Counted from the first letter of the stretch, positions 10,386 to 23,100 are shown. The stretch is 64,000 bases of DNA from Plotosus lineatus (GCA_024760905.1 CM045734.1:35726064-35790063), one strand, 5' to 3'. Translations and numbers: made by a program. Notes: generated by a model not told the origin, from the letters alone.

Positions 10386-11607
10386 TAGGCCCTCAATATT
10401 CACGGGGGTTCGGTTCCAGCCCCTCCCACCAATGAAGATAATCCGTGAGTTCTGTACCCGGAAGTAAAACCCCCATGTATCATATTACATGCGCGAATGA
10501 ACAATCGGAAGTAAAATACTATGTATCTATTACATGCGCTAAAATCTGCTTCTTAAACACATTTTATAGACAGTCTTACTCATTAATACAGTATTAATGT
10601 AGTAAAATATCGTAATGTTTAAGAAAAACTTAATTTTTACTGTCATAATTATTGATTACAAAATATAAACATGATACAGCATATACATATAAAAACACCT
10701 TTAAATGCATTCTCCTTGAAACATACAGCACTGTATTTTTCAAAAATGCCCACTAGAGAAAGGCATTGCATTATTTGTGAGTCATGAGATGACTGAATTC
10801 AGGTATGACCTGCATTCAGCCCGAGCAGCTCAGCCACGCCCCTCAGCCGGAGCGAGTAGAAAACAGAGTTTTAGAGTGAGAAAGTTAGAGAGCATTACAA
10901 ACCAAAGAAGCAGTGACGTGATGTGAGTTAATCATCTGGTGCAGAGGTGAGCCTGCTTTTGTTTATTGGGAGTAAATGAGAATAATGAATTCAGGTGTGA
11001 GCCACCCAGCAGCTCAGCCACGCCCCTCAGCCGAAGCGGAGAGTAAACAGTGAGTTAGAGCACAGCGCCAAAACCAAAGTCCCTCAAAAACACAGACCAT
11101 AACAAAAAGGACACAAAAGAATAAGAAATGTAATAAATTGGATAAACAAAACAAAATGAGAAATGTGCTACACCACAGTAAATAAAATATCACACACAAA
11201 CATTCTAAACATTAACTTAGGTACTGTACTAGAATAATAATTGAAAAAGACTTTAATAGTGGAGTGTTTTACAACAGTTCAGATTATTATTCCTCTTCAG
11301 GCACGTCAGAGGAAACTGTCGTTTCTTCCGGAGAAAGTTTTATTTCTTCAGAAGAGACATCCAACGTCATTCCCTTTTTCTGATGCTTAGCAGGCGTTTG
11401 AGTGACATTATAGAACTTTACTGGTAATTAAAAAACACTAAAAAAAGGCTCATTGAGAACTTGTGTGCGAATGAGGAAAAGGGGCATTACATCATTCCAA
11501 CCAATCAGCAGGAAGAAGGACAGCCATTGGCTGAATTTGAATGACGTGACAGTTGCTCGGCAGTCCGCGAATATGCAAACCGTGAGTGCAAAACCGTAGT
11601 CAAGGGT
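10386..11607 (-). mobile_element. Tigger-like DNA transposon, degraded
   Basis: The left end (ggccctcaatattcacgggg) and the degenerate right end (aaaccgtagtcaaggg) resemble a Tigger family whose termini read like ccctcagtattcgcggg. The middle has direct repeats at about 10796-10860 and 10985-11050, both with ctcagccacgcccctcagcc. A C-terminal transposase remnant is present on the minus strand at 11292-11420. The boundaries are approximate. Confidence 0.6.
11292..11420 (-). pseudogene. Probable transposase C-terminal remnant
   Basis: The minus-strand frame reads FYNVTQTPAKHQKKGMTL, then an acidic Ser/Glu-rich end PEEE followed by stop at about 11292. A short acidic tail fits the C terminus of a Tigger-type transposase and lies inside a Tigger-like element. 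No catalytic residue remains, so the assignment is tentative. Confidence 0.4.
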
Positions 11608-11875
11608 TTTTCAAAACAATTCTGTTTTTTTTTTTTTTTTGCTCTAGAGCTGTATGGAAGTTTAAGAGTGTGCAATGCTAAACTTCAGTGTGGCTGAGTT
11701 CTCCATAGCCTACCTGGCATGGACACTCTGAGTTTGTATCTCCACCAGCTCTTCCAGATGGTCAACTCGCTGTGAACTCCCCGGGCTCAATGCACCCTGC
11801 ACTGCTCAATCAGGCACTAGAGACGCACAACAACCAGCGGTTCGAAGATGAGAGGGATGCAAATACGAAAAAAAA

Positions 11876-11876
<1 letters not shown>

Positions 11877-11965
<89 letters not shown>

Positions 11966-11970
11966 ACACA
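11877..11970. repeat. (CA)n microsatellite, about 94 bp
   Basis: Nearly pure CA repeats with one T near position 11961. Confidence 0.97.
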
Positions 11971-12058
11971 AAGCCAGAGGGTCTGGCCCTGAGCACAAAA
12001 ATTTTGCTGGCACATCTGCTTTTTATTAATGTTGCCTTTCTCTCTCTCAGCTCCCCCT

Positions 12059-13458
<1,400 letters not shown>

Positions 13459-13733
13459 GGCAGTGGTGGCCTGGTGCTGGACTAACGATCCCAAGGTCGG
13501 AAGTTCAAGCCCCACTGTCAGTAGTTGTCCCCGCTACCCCTCAGTAAAACTAACTGGGGTTATCAAAGGTCTCTCATTGTCTATGGTGGGAGGCATGTAA
13601 AGAGTAGGCCGCATAGCTGTCAGTGTGTTTCTTCCCTGTGATGGCCTATCAAGCCTCGTCCAGAGTCAGCTGAGATGGGCACTAGCCTCCTTGCGAACCT
13701 AATTAGGATTAAGTGGTCCAAAATGAATGAATG
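13459..13733 (+). repeat. SINE-1B, diverged full-length copy
   Basis: Head ggcagtggtggcctggtg, a B-box-like region (aagttcaagcccca), the SINE-1 body and the B tail (cctaattaggattaag) ending in gaatgaatg. Confidence 0.8.
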
Positions 13734-13920
13734 TTTTTGACTCTTCAACCCTCAAACAACAAGCAGAAGCTGATATTAGTATAGGCAAGCTTATTGTTCA
13801 GTTAATGAAGCTTGAGTTATATCATTTATACTAAACTTTAATGTAAGAATTCCACAAAGAAAACTATTGTATCGGCATTTAACCCATCCAAGTGAACACA
13901 CACACATGTAAATAGTGAGC

Positions 13921-14160
13921 GCGCACACACACACACACACACACACATGGAGCAGTGGGCTGCCAGACATATTGCAGCACCTGGAGAGCAGTTGGGGGTT
14001 AGGTGGCTTGTTCAAGGGCACTTCAGCCATGAATGTGAAGAAGGGGAAGGTGCAGCTCACTTCCCCACCATCACACATTTTTCCTGCTGGCTCAAGTATT
14101 GAACCAGTGACCTTTCTGGTCCAAAGATGCGTTTCTGTCCATGAGGCTATGGATGTACCC
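13921..14160 (-). repeat. CA repeat plus reverse copy of another teleost tRNA-SINE
   Basis: CA repeats at about 13923-13946 are followed by gagcagtgggctgcc, gagcagttgggggttaggtg and ttcaagggcacttcagcc. This block order is typical of a widespread teleost SINE read from its tail. It ends in a reversed B-box-like region (attgaaccagtgacc). Confidence 0.6.
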
Positions 14161-14600
14161 AAAAGTTAAGGTGACACTAGAAAAACTAGTAAAACAAGTT
14201 AAGTCCAAGACCTCAAAATTTATACATTAATAAAATGTTAATAAAATAAACAATGATTTGGGATGTCCATCATGGTAATAAAAAACAGTCAATCAAAGAA
14301 GAAATGTAAAAAAAAAAAAAAAAAGTAATAAATCTACTCTGACAACCACTGTTTCCCCTGACCAAACTGAAAAATACAACTTTGGATCTCTACGGACTTG
14401 GTGGTGAAAAATGGACAGCTTTACAGACTGTTTCAGCCTCCGAGAAACCCATATGAACACTGAAGAGTTTTATACTTATATAGGTAATCACAGGAAGCAC
14501 TAAAGTGATAAAGTAATAAAAAAAACTCGGTGACTATATCGACTGTTGACTGTGACAAACAACACAAGGTCTGCTGATTGAAGTGCTTTGGCTGTGTATA

Positions 14601-14801
14601 CAGGGATCCCTCACTTTCCGCAGTTAATTGGGACCGAGATCCCCATGCGACCACCAAATTCCATGAAGTAGGACCCCCCCCCGATTGACGTATACATGTA
14701 TATGTGTATATAATATAAATAAATACATATTCAATGATATAAATGCTTATAATAACAATTAAACATTCAAAAATAATGCATAATATGTAAATAAAATATA
14801 A

Positions 14802-14838
<37 letters not shown>

Positions 14839-15127
14839 GACACGCACGCACACACACGAGATGCGCATGCATTTACTCAGAGGCGCACCTCACAAAAATG
14901 TAAGGAGTTTTGATAGGAGGTTTTGGGTTGTTTTTTTGTTTTGTGTTTGTTTAGGGGTTTTTTCTTTCTTTTTTTGCATAATTGGCCTTGTTTTGCAGCT
15001 TTTTCCTTAACTTTCCCCCTATTCTTCCCTAATTTCCTTATTCTTTTAATGAAATGAATATTAAAAAAAAAAAACGCAATGCACTGAAGCCACATGAATT
15101 GAAGAGCGAAGTAGCGATGGATCCCTG
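14601..15127 (-). mobile_element. Tigger-D non-autonomous transposon
   Basis: Ends cagggatccctcactttccg and gcgatggatccctg, flanked by TA at 14599-14600 and 15128-15129. The interior matches the other Tigger-D copies at 20169, 27132, 43209 and 54897. No transposase. A CA repeat lies inside at about 14803-14834. Confidence 0.88.

Positions 15128-15133
<6 letters not shown>

Positions 15134-15201
<68 letters not shown>
15134..15201. repeat. (TA)n microsatellite
   Basis: About 68 bp of TA directly beyond the 3' tail of the reverse SINE-1A at 15208. Confidence 0.97.
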
Positions 15202-15203
<2 letters not shown>

Positions 15204-15207
15204 TGAG

Positions 15208-15541
15208 TTCCTTTTGGCTTTTTCCCTTTATCAGGGGTCGCCACACCGAATGATTTGCATGTTTGATTTGGCATAGGTTTTTACGTTGGATGCCCTTCCT
15301 GACACAACCCTTTTAGCGAGTGACAGACACATGCTGATGGCTATGCAGCTACTCTTTACAAAAGTCAGCAATGGTTCTTTTACATGCCTCACACCATAGA
15401 CAGTAAGAGACATGGCCCACCTTTGATAAACCAGTTAGCTGCACGGGGGGAGTGACAACCTTGTGGAGTGTGGGACTCGAACCCCCAACCTTACCTTAGG
15501 ATCAGCGATCCAGCATCCTATACCAATAGACCACCACTGCC
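15208..15541 (-). repeat. SINE-1A (RTE-type tail), full-length reverse copy
   Basis: The tail reads ttccttttggctttttccct and caggggtcgccaca. The head (in reverse) carries the B-box as gggactcgaacccc and a box-A region near the end at ccaccactgcc. It is bounded by TA repeats on its tail side and CA repeats on its head side. Confidence 0.88.
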
Positions 15542-15544
15542 TAC

Positions 15545-15548
<4 letters not shown>

Positions 15549-15626
<78 letters not shown>

Positions 15627-15627
15627 A
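15549..15627. repeat. (CA)n-(TA)n microsatellite
   Basis: CA repeats to 15610 then TA repeats, leading into the fold-back half element. Confidence 0.95.
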
Positions 15628-15746
15628 TAAAAATAAAAGGACAGGACAAAGACTTTCTATTGAAACTCCATTTATCACTACAGATCTGTTTCGAGGGGTG
15701 GTGAAACCATCCTCTCTCTTCAGGTGATTATAGGTGATTCTATAAT
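15628..15746 (-). mobile_element. Half copy of a fold-back, possibly Penelope-derived, element
   Basis: It matches one arm of the palindrome at 31870-32088, including aaaataaaaggacaggacaa at the outer end. It contains an intact hammerhead ribozyme core on the minus strand. No reverse transcriptase is nearby. Origin from a Penelope-like element is inferred from the ribozyme. Confidence 0.7.
15674..15728 (-). ncRNA. Hammerhead self-cleaving ribozyme motif, intact core
   Basis: Read on the minus strand, the parts are in hammerhead order: stem I strand ATCAC, core CTGAAGA (fits CUGANGA), stem II, core GAAA, stem III CAG/CTG with a 2-base loop, cleavage triplet GTA, and stem I strand GTGAT. Stem II can form nine pairs (GAG/CTC, GG/CC and TGGT/ACCA around a TTC loop, with small bulges). 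Predicted cleavage lies between 15679 and 15678. Very short stem III is a known trait of Penelope-type hammerheads, which are thought to act as dimers. Activity is not shown. Confidence 0.7.
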
Positions 15747-15757
15747 ATATATATAGG

Positions 15758-17522
15758 GGTTGGGGTGCATTGCACAGGATTTAGTATAGCGCCTAGTGCT
15801 GTAGAGCAGCTGTAGTGTAGTTGCTTAGACTTCTCGCTTCCAGCTTCATCTGCAGCCACCATCTAGCTCATTGAGTGAAAAGAAGGTCAAGTCCTTCCTG
15901 ATGGTACAAAGCTTCTGCTAAGTCAAGACTCTCACATTACCTCCTCGCGGCACACCCTGGTAACTGGGCACCTTATGGCCCCAGGCTTAATATGTGAAGG
16001 ATCTCGGAGCAGGTTGAGCCCCAGAGGTGCAGTACGCAGGCCCACCAGCGTGTGGACATGCCTTGGTACTCACTAGTCAACAATAATCTGCTGCCTTGCA
16101 GATAAAGACCTTGAGGTAAAGGCTAAGAGAAGGACAACTCTGACTTACAACCCCGGGCTATGGGCAAATAGCACCACTGCCTTGTGGTCATCAAGGGAGT
16201 GACAAAGGCTAAGGGAGACACCCCCTACAGAAAAGCCGGAGTGGAGCCCTGAAGGCAATTGGTCCCTGTGTAGCGGCACCTTCTGGCAACTCTTTATAAC
16301 TTTAACGTAATAGGGGCAGATCGAAATAGGGGCAGATCACGACTCCTGGCCCCGCTGCATTGGTCGCTTTGGAATTGGCAAGCTCATTGAGAACGGCCAA
16401 CGCCTTCTTGAACTCTGCTCCTTTCATGACCAACTCATTCTTCTCCACCAAGTCTTGCCACAGAGTGTCCTGGAGACACCCAAGGTCTCGCCACTGGCAT
16501 CAGCTGGACTTCGTCATCACCTGGAGATCTCTGCTGAACCAAGTGCTGGTCACACGCAGTTCCCACAGCGCTGACTGTGACACAAACCATTCCCTGGTCT
16601 CCACCAAGGTACGTCTCTGCCTCAAACATGCCAACTGCTTCAAGCAGAAACCCTGGCCCTGCATCAACACAGCTATGACCGCAGTGCCTGAACTGCGTGA
16701 ATGCTATGCAAAAGCCTTAAATGTAACCCTGGCGGACTGCTCCACTGACTGTGCTACTGCAAGGTGGAACCACATCCGCGAGGCTATATTTGTGACTGCC
16801 ATAGGCACTTTTGGGAAAAAGTTGGGGAGGAGTGCTGATTGGTTTGAAGCAGGAGCAGCTGAGATGGAACCTGCCATTGCTGCCAAACGTGCAGCCCCAA
16901 TCACTCACAAGAAGGAGCCCTCTGTGCGAATGCTTACTGCACTGTGCACTGCAAGAAATAATGCACAAAAGATTGCAAGGCATTGTGCCAACAACTACTG
17001 ATTTAACCTCTGCCAGGACATACAGTTTTCTACAGATCTTGGAAATGAGCACAAAATGTACAAAGGCATGAAGAAGGCTTTTGGTCCCAGTGCCATCAAG
17101 AGTGCCGCACTCAAATCAGCTGCAGGTGACGTCATCAAAGATCGTGGCAAACAAATGGAGAAATTGGCTGAACACTATCAAGAGCTCTACTCGAGATAGA
17201 CCACCGTCTTGAACACAGCTCTTGAGAACCTCTCTCCACTGTCTGTTATGGATGAGCTTGACGTTTCACCAACCATCGAGGAGCTCAGCAAGGCAATAGA
17301 CTCCATCACAAGTGGCAAGGCTCCAGGTAGTGACAACATCCCGCCTAAAATCGTCAAAACCGCAAAGGAGAGCTCACTCTTAAAACACCTCTGAGTTCCT
17401 ACTGCAGTGCTGGGAGGAAGGGGCTGTTCTCCAAGACATGCGTGATGCCAAAAGCGAAGTGATTGCTGACCGAAGACCCACGACACAACCGCCCCCCCAT
17501 GAACTTTCGAGATCAACGAGGC
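15758..17522 (+). mobile_element. Non-LTR retrotransposon (second LINE family), internally deleted
   Basis: About 560 bp of non-coding 5' leader (blocks such as gatctcggagcaggttgagc and aggcccaccagcgtgtggac) is followed by endonuclease C-terminal and reverse-transcriptase N-terminal coding remnants. The first half of the endonuclease and the whole RT palm are missing. TA repeats follow at 17528. The protein differs from the RTE family; the clade is not assigned. Confidence 0.75.
16354..17394 (+). pseudogene. LINE endonuclease/reverse-transcriptase remnant
   Basis: Coding pieces are spread over several frames. First comes an endonuclease GRFGIGKLIENGQRLLELCS block at about 16357, then after a frameshift SWRHPRSRHWHQLDFVI, then ADCDTNHSLV at about 16570. 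The last is the usual catalytic DH motif with Asp changed to Asn. The long frame 16360-17001 covers the linker (ARWNHIREAI, IGTFGKK). A frame at 17209-17394 carries the RT finger motif SGKAPGSDNIPPKIVK. Stops and shifts follow and the FADD-type palm is absent. This sequence cannot make a working enzyme. Confidence 0.75.
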
Positions 17523-18306
17523 CAACAATAATATATATATATATATATATCGTTACTTCATGCTTTTCATTTAAATTAAAGAATAGAAAAAAAAATTCAA
17601 GAATACTGTAGATAACCCCCCCCACACACACACACACACAGATCATTATCTGACAGGCCCCTGTTATATTTAATAGAATGCAGTATATGATATTCTCCCG
17701 GGACAGATACTACATTTGAAAGGCGTCTGAACCATTTTAACCAATCTCACATGAAAAGATGAAGTCTTAAGTCCCTCTTCTTGTGTATGGGCATAGTCAA
17801 GATCTTGAGTGAATCCTCTTAGGTGTGGAAGAAAAGAAAAACAGAAATATGAGCGTGACAAACATTATAGGGAAAACACACATGGAAATTTAATCAAGCT
17901 TTATTTCAAAATGATCTGAAAACCCACAACGATTCATTTTTCGTCGCCCCATAACTTTTCCCTGTAACAAATGATCAGATATACAGTATACAGACCATGT
18001 GGCTTTGACACAGATGCTGGGGGATGAAGAAGTCACCTCTAAACACGGAAAATAATGCAGCTGCAGTGTGAGCTACATGTTCAGATTCTGAGGCTTTTAT
18101 CTCTGTCACTTTATTATGAAAAAAATGTAATAAAATACAAATTTAAAAAATAGTCAAATAATCGATGATATTATAAGATTGATTTTTTTTCTTCCTATTT
18201 GTATTGTTTGTTTGCAATAATGATAAGTGTAAAAATACTTGGTGGAAATATAAATATATTTTACAGGGCCCCACAAAGATCAAACTAAAAACTTTAGACT
18301 TTACAC
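17523..18306. other. Unannotated sequence with short TA and CA repeats
   Basis: TA repeat at about 17529-17550 and CA repeat at 17622-17640; otherwise no recognisable gene or repeat. Confidence 0.5.
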
Positions 18307-18492
18307 CAGGGTTCCCCAAAATTTTCCTGCGATGGCCACATAACCTTTCCCTTCTCTGATGGGGGCCGAGGTCAGTTTGTAACAGAAAAAGTGTGACGAT
18401 TGCAGGGCTGCCTAAACGTAAACATTTATTGTTTTCCAGTAAGCCACATATTAACAACCCTTTCTGGGACCTTCACAGAAAAAAGACAGTAA

Positions 18493-18551
<59 letters not shown>

Positions 18552-18958
18552 CTTGCTATCAGTTGAGCAAAACCGTCACTGCCTCTTGACAGATATTACA
18601 AACAATGTTTTCTTTGCATTGAACAAAAAAATAAGGATTTGTCCACTGCAGGTTAAATACCCTGCATTCTGAATCAATTTTTCTCTTCCATGACTTTTTC
18701 ACCATTATTCCGTTCAATTTGACAGTGGAGAGTCGAGAATTTTTGTTTCACAGGGTGGGGGTGGGGGTTCAGATAGGGGCACACACGGCAGAAAGGTGGG
18801 CTAGAATGTCATGTTCTAGGTGTGTATTACTCTTGATTGGGTAGCCAGACTAAAAAAAGTAGAGTAATCATAATGCGTCTCTGGTATCGTTCAGGAGGCC
18901 AGGCCAAATGTGGAGATGGGCCGTATCCGGCCCATGGGCCATAGATTGGGGACCACTG
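18307..18958 (+). mobile_element. hAT-type non-autonomous element with perfect 8-bp target duplication
   Basis: Ends cagggttccccaa and ttggggaccactg form 13-bp inverted repeats with two mismatches. The duplication ctttacac is present at 18299-18306 and 18959-18966. There is no transposase. An (AAT)n microsatellite at 18495-18550 has grown inside it. Confidence 0.93.
18495..18550. repeat. (AAT)n microsatellite
   Basis: Near-perfect trinucleotide array inside the hAT element. Confidence 0.95.
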
Positions 18959-18966
18959 CTTTACAC

Positions 18967-19184
18967 TTTTTAATAGCTCATACAATATACAGTATATTTC
19001 TATAAAATATGCCATGTAGTTCTATAAACTTTATTACACAGTTATAGTACACTATAGGTCAAACTATTATGATTCTGATCCAATGGCAATGCAGCCAAGG
19101 GCAAAATATCAGGAAAAGCCAATTATGTTATTGTAAAATTACTAGAAAAGAAAAACAAAAACATAAAATGACCAAGAGAAATTA

Positions 19185-19228
<44 letters not shown>

Positions 19229-19496
19229 GTCAGGTTATATGAAATACAGGTTATGTTGTGAATAATTACCTAAAATGTTATTTTGTAAGTTTGGGGAGAC
19301 ATTATGCCCTCGCTTACTGGACTAGGGAACCCTACGCAGCCACCATAAAACTAGCCTGTCCAGCCTAATCACGTCCTCTTTGCCACATGTCATTGGGGAG
19401 GAAGTGATTGTGACTCACTTTTATTTCTGTCATTCCATCACACTGCAATAAAATTGTTAATTGGAAAGACAACAGTATACATATATACCCACAAAA

Positions 19497-19565
<69 letters not shown>

Positions 19566-19965
19566 TGAGGTATCATTATAACAGAACGACTACTAGATGA
19601 AGAAAATCTTCACAAGAGCAGCTGTGACCTTTTCTCTGCTGGCCTGCACAAGAAAATGTTGCTATGTTGCTGATTGCAGCACTTTCATTTCACAATCATG
19701 CACCAAATTTACCCAGACTGTTCACAAGTTGTGGCATTTTTTCAATTGTGACGTGATTATTATCTGTCTGTGACGTACAGTGATATAATTGTCTCATGAT
19801 ATAATTAAAAATATAATACGTTACAGAAGATTTTTTAATATACAAAAAACGGCTGAAAATGTGTTAAAGGTCATCAAAAATTGGCACATGCCAATGCTCA
19901 TTCATCATTCGCTCCCTCTATTTTGAATACAAATCTTTCAATATATGTCATTTTATTTTTGTAAT
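18967..19965. other. Unannotated sequence with two (TG)n arrays
   Basis: TG repeats lie at 19189-19223 and 19499-19562. The rest is AT-rich with no recognised gene. Confidence 0.55.
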
Positions 19966-20060
19966 TCGACTAGATTTAACTTTATTGTCATTGCACATTT
20001 ATAAATACAGGGTAACGAAATTCAGTGTAGCAGCCAATCAGAAGTTCAGAGTGCAATATA
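19966..20060 (-). repeat. LINE/SINE-like 3' terminus
   Basis: The block tttaactttattgtcattgc followed by acgaaattcag resembles the reverse of a 3' tail shared by several teleost retroposons. Only the end is present. Confidence 0.45.
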
Positions 20061-20078
20061 TAAATATATATATACAAA

Positions 20079-20100
20079 CACACACACACACACCCACACC

Positions 20101-20163
<63 letters not shown>

Positions 20164-20168
20164 ACACA
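20079..20168. repeat. (CA)n microsatellite, interrupted
   Basis: CA repeats with CCC and AA interruptions, running into the Tigger-D left end. Confidence 0.93.
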
Positions 20169-20647
20169 CAGGGATCCCTCACTACTTTGCGCTTCAATTC
20201 ATGCAGCTTCAGTGCATCGTGTTTTTTTTTTTTTAAATATTCATTGAATTAAAAAATAAGGAAATTTCTGAATAATAGGGGAAAAAGTTAAGGAAAATGT
20301 CACAAAAACAAGGCCAGTTATGCAAAAAAACCCCAAAAAACCTAAACCAACACCAAAAAATAACCCAAAACCTCCCATCAAAACGAGTTACATTGTTGTG
20401 AGGTGCGCATCTAAGTGCATGCGTGTCCGTGTGTTTATTTATATTTTATTTAAATCTTATGCATTATTTTTTAATATATAATTGTTTTTATTAGCATTTA
20501 TAGCATTGATTATGTATTTATTGACATTATATACACATATACATGTATGTATACGTCAGTTGGGGGGGTTGGGGGGTGATCCTACTTCAGGGTTTTCAGT
20601 GGTCGCGTGGGGATCTCGGTCCCAATCAAGCGTGGAAAGTGAGAGAT

Positions 20648-20650
<3 letters not shown>
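20169..20650 (+). mobile_element. Tigger-D non-autonomous transposon
   Basis: Starts cagggatccctcactacttt, ends ggaaagtgagagatccc, with the shared Tigger-D interior (ttaaggaaaatgtcacaaaa; tgtgaggtgcgcatct). The TA flank is clear on the right only. Confidence 0.85.
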
Positions 20651-20730
<80 letters not shown>

Positions 20731-20741
20731 AATATATACTA

Positions 20742-20785
<44 letters not shown>
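20651..20785. repeat. (TA)n-(TG)n-(TA)n compound microsatellite
   Basis: TA array, then TG array at about 20695-20722, then TA array. Confidence 0.95.
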
Positions 20786-20788
<3 letters not shown>

Positions 20789-21341
20789 GATAAGGGCATT
20801 GTAGAAGGTGGGGATAGTCATGTACAGATTATGAATAAATGCATGATTCCTGGTACTTCACACAATTTCTATGCCACCCATAATAACAGTAATGTTACTA
20901 TTTGTTACGGAAACATGTATGGTAAGACTCCAAGGCATTTCAGTGTCATAAGACTCATATCCTTCCCCCCCTGACATTAGAAATCTGATGTCATCTCTGT
21001 TTCATATGACTGGATCAAAGGCAAAGGCAGTCTAAAATCACATGCTGTGTTTATCAAGAAAATAGCAGATCTTCACATAAAGAAAAGAAAAAAGTAAAGA
21101 AAACAAATGATAAAAATTTTTATACAATCAGACTTTTAAGCACCGCTACAAAAGGAAGTCCAGTGGTTTCAAGAACGGGTAATCATAGGCCTACTGTTAG
21201 AGGATTGTACAATTCTGAGCCTATCAAGTTCGTCAAAAAGAATATGAACTTTGTCTATCAGAGCTGTGAAATGTCATAGGGCTTCACACAACCACATTTG
21301 TTCAATTTTATGTGCCTGCTGTACAACTGTTGTGCGATGTA
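20786..21341. other. Unannotated sequence
   Basis: No recognisable gene, RNA or repeat. Confidence 0.5.
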
Positions 21342-22156
21342 CAGACACGCCCCACTTTATATTCATTCATTTTATGTGTTTTTCGATTTTACGGTTTTTA
21401 TCAAAAAAAAGTCAAATTTTGAGTTTAACGTGCTCTCTGTGGTACGAGACGTACCTATGTAGTACGCTGACGTAATACGCTACTTCCGCATGACGTTGCA
21501 TCCATTGTTTACAAACTACAGACTGAATGTGCCCCTCCTTCTTCCCAGTTCACTGTGTGTTACCCTTGTGTTAAGAGGTCGTCTCTGTGATCACTGTGTT
21601 TACACTGTTTACTTTTGTAACCATAAAGCAAATATGGTTGGTCAGAAGTGTAAGCCTACTAGTGATAGCGGTAATCAGAAAAAGCGGCAAGCCATCTTGT
21701 TAGAAAAGAAGATGGCTATTATCAATAAAATTGATGCTGGTGAAAAACATGTGAATGTTTCACGTTTTTTTCCAAATGGCTCCGTTGACCATCGGAACCA
21801 TTTACAAGCAGAAAGATCGCATCATAGAGAATGTTAAAAGTTATATTTGATACTATATTTGATATTTAATGAATGACTTTTATTAAAATGTATCTATTTG
21901 GAATTAGTTTGGTTGAATTTAATTTATTTGAAATTAATGTTGATATTATTTGATATATTTGATATTATTTTACAATGTTATATTTAGAATAATTGATTTG
22001 GGGTGTTTTATGAGATAAGGTAATGGTATTTATGGATGTATAGTACATTATGAACATCATACGTCACTGGAACATACAGAAACAGCTTACGTTTTTTTTT
22101 TCATCATACATTCGGCTGTCCGGAACTGAACTAAAACGTAAGTTGGGGAGCGTCTG
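21342..22156 (+). mobile_element. Tigger-type transposon, internally deleted
   Basis: Ends cagacacgccccacttta and taagttggggagcgtctg, flanked by TA at 21340-21341 and 22157-22158. It encodes only the DNA-binding N terminus of a pogo/Tigger transposase. This family differs from Tigger-D and from the copy at 4807. Confidence 0.85.
21634..21837 (+). pseudogene. Tigger transposase N-terminal helix-turn-helix remnant
   Basis: From ATG 21634 the frame carries NQKKRQAILLEKKMAIINKI and GEKHVNVSRF, the first CENP-B-like helix-turn-helix of Tigger transposases. After a T-run at about 21765 the frame slips; the continuation in the next frame reads TIGTIYKQKDRIIENVK. The remaining transposase, including all DDE residues, is missing. 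The coding start is chosen because the ATG precedes the conserved basic segment, as in relatives. Confidence 0.78.
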
Positions 22157-22158
22157 TA

Positions 22159-22560
22159 TGGTACAAAGGCCTTAGACATTGTTATTTTATTCAGTGCTTT
22201 ACATGTTTGTGTCCATAGGAAGATGATTGTCATTTTAGTTTTACATTACTTGCTGTACGGTGTTTTCATGAGGAAAGGGACACTGCTTTTTTCTTGTGAC
22301 ATGATGTTGTAAAGTCTTGTTGTTGGCTTGTGTCTCGGTCTGTGAATATGCTACCGAATGCCATCGTCACTTTCAGAATCACTCAGCAGCCCACTTTCAC
22401 GAAAATATGTATATTACAGGAACCAGACATAATCCATGATCTCATAACTTCCTCCTTTTAATGACTTCCTGCATTAACAGCCCTGGGCTTAATTGAAACG
22501 TAATACAAAACAGAAAACAAAACCAGCCTCAGTCAGGGCAAGATGTCTAGACCTGTTAAT
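22159..22560. other. Unannotated sequence
   Basis: Unique-looking; nothing recognised. Confidence 0.5.
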
Positions 22561-22909
22561 CTGTCTGTCTTCCTTTCGGCTTTTTTCCCTTTTACTCGGG
22601 AGTCGCCACAGTGAATCATTTGATCCACACGTTTGATTTGGCAGAGGTTTTTACGTCGGATGCCCTTCCTGTCACAACCCTTTTTAGCAAGGGACAGAAA
22701 CACGCTGACGACTTTGCAGCTACTCTTTACGAAAGTCAGCAATGGTTCTTTTACATGCCTCTCACCATAGACAGTGAGAGACATGGCCCGCCTTTGATAA
22801 CCCAGTGAGCAGCACTGGGGGGACAGTGACAACCTTGTGGAAAGTGGGACTCGAACCCCCAACCTTTGGATCAGCGATCCAGCGCCCTATACCACTAGAC
22901 CACCACTGC
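22561..22909 (-). repeat. SINE-1A, full-length reverse copy
   Basis: Begins ctgtctgtcttcctttcggc and ends gaccaccactgc. Box B reads gggactcgaaccccc in reverse. It abuts another SINE-1A in the opposite direction at 22910. Confidence 0.92.
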
Positions 22910-23098
22910 ATGTAAAAGAACCATTGCTGACTTTCGTAAAGAGTAGGCTGCAAAGCTGTCAGCGTGTGTTTGTCCCTTTGTGACAGGAAGGGCATCCGAC
23001 AAAAAAAACCTCTGCCAAATCAAATGTGCGAATCAAGATGATTCGCTGTGGCGACTCCCGAATAAAAGGGAAAAAGCCGAAAGGAAGAAAGACAGACA

Positions 23099-23100
<2 letters not shown>
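22910..23100 (+). repeat. SINE-1A, 5'-truncated
   Basis: Starts atgtaaaagaaccattgctg, runs through the A tail (gatgattcgctgtggcgact, gccgaaaggaag), then gacagacagaca, and directly into a TA array. With the preceding reverse copy it forms a long inverted repeat. Confidence 0.9.
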
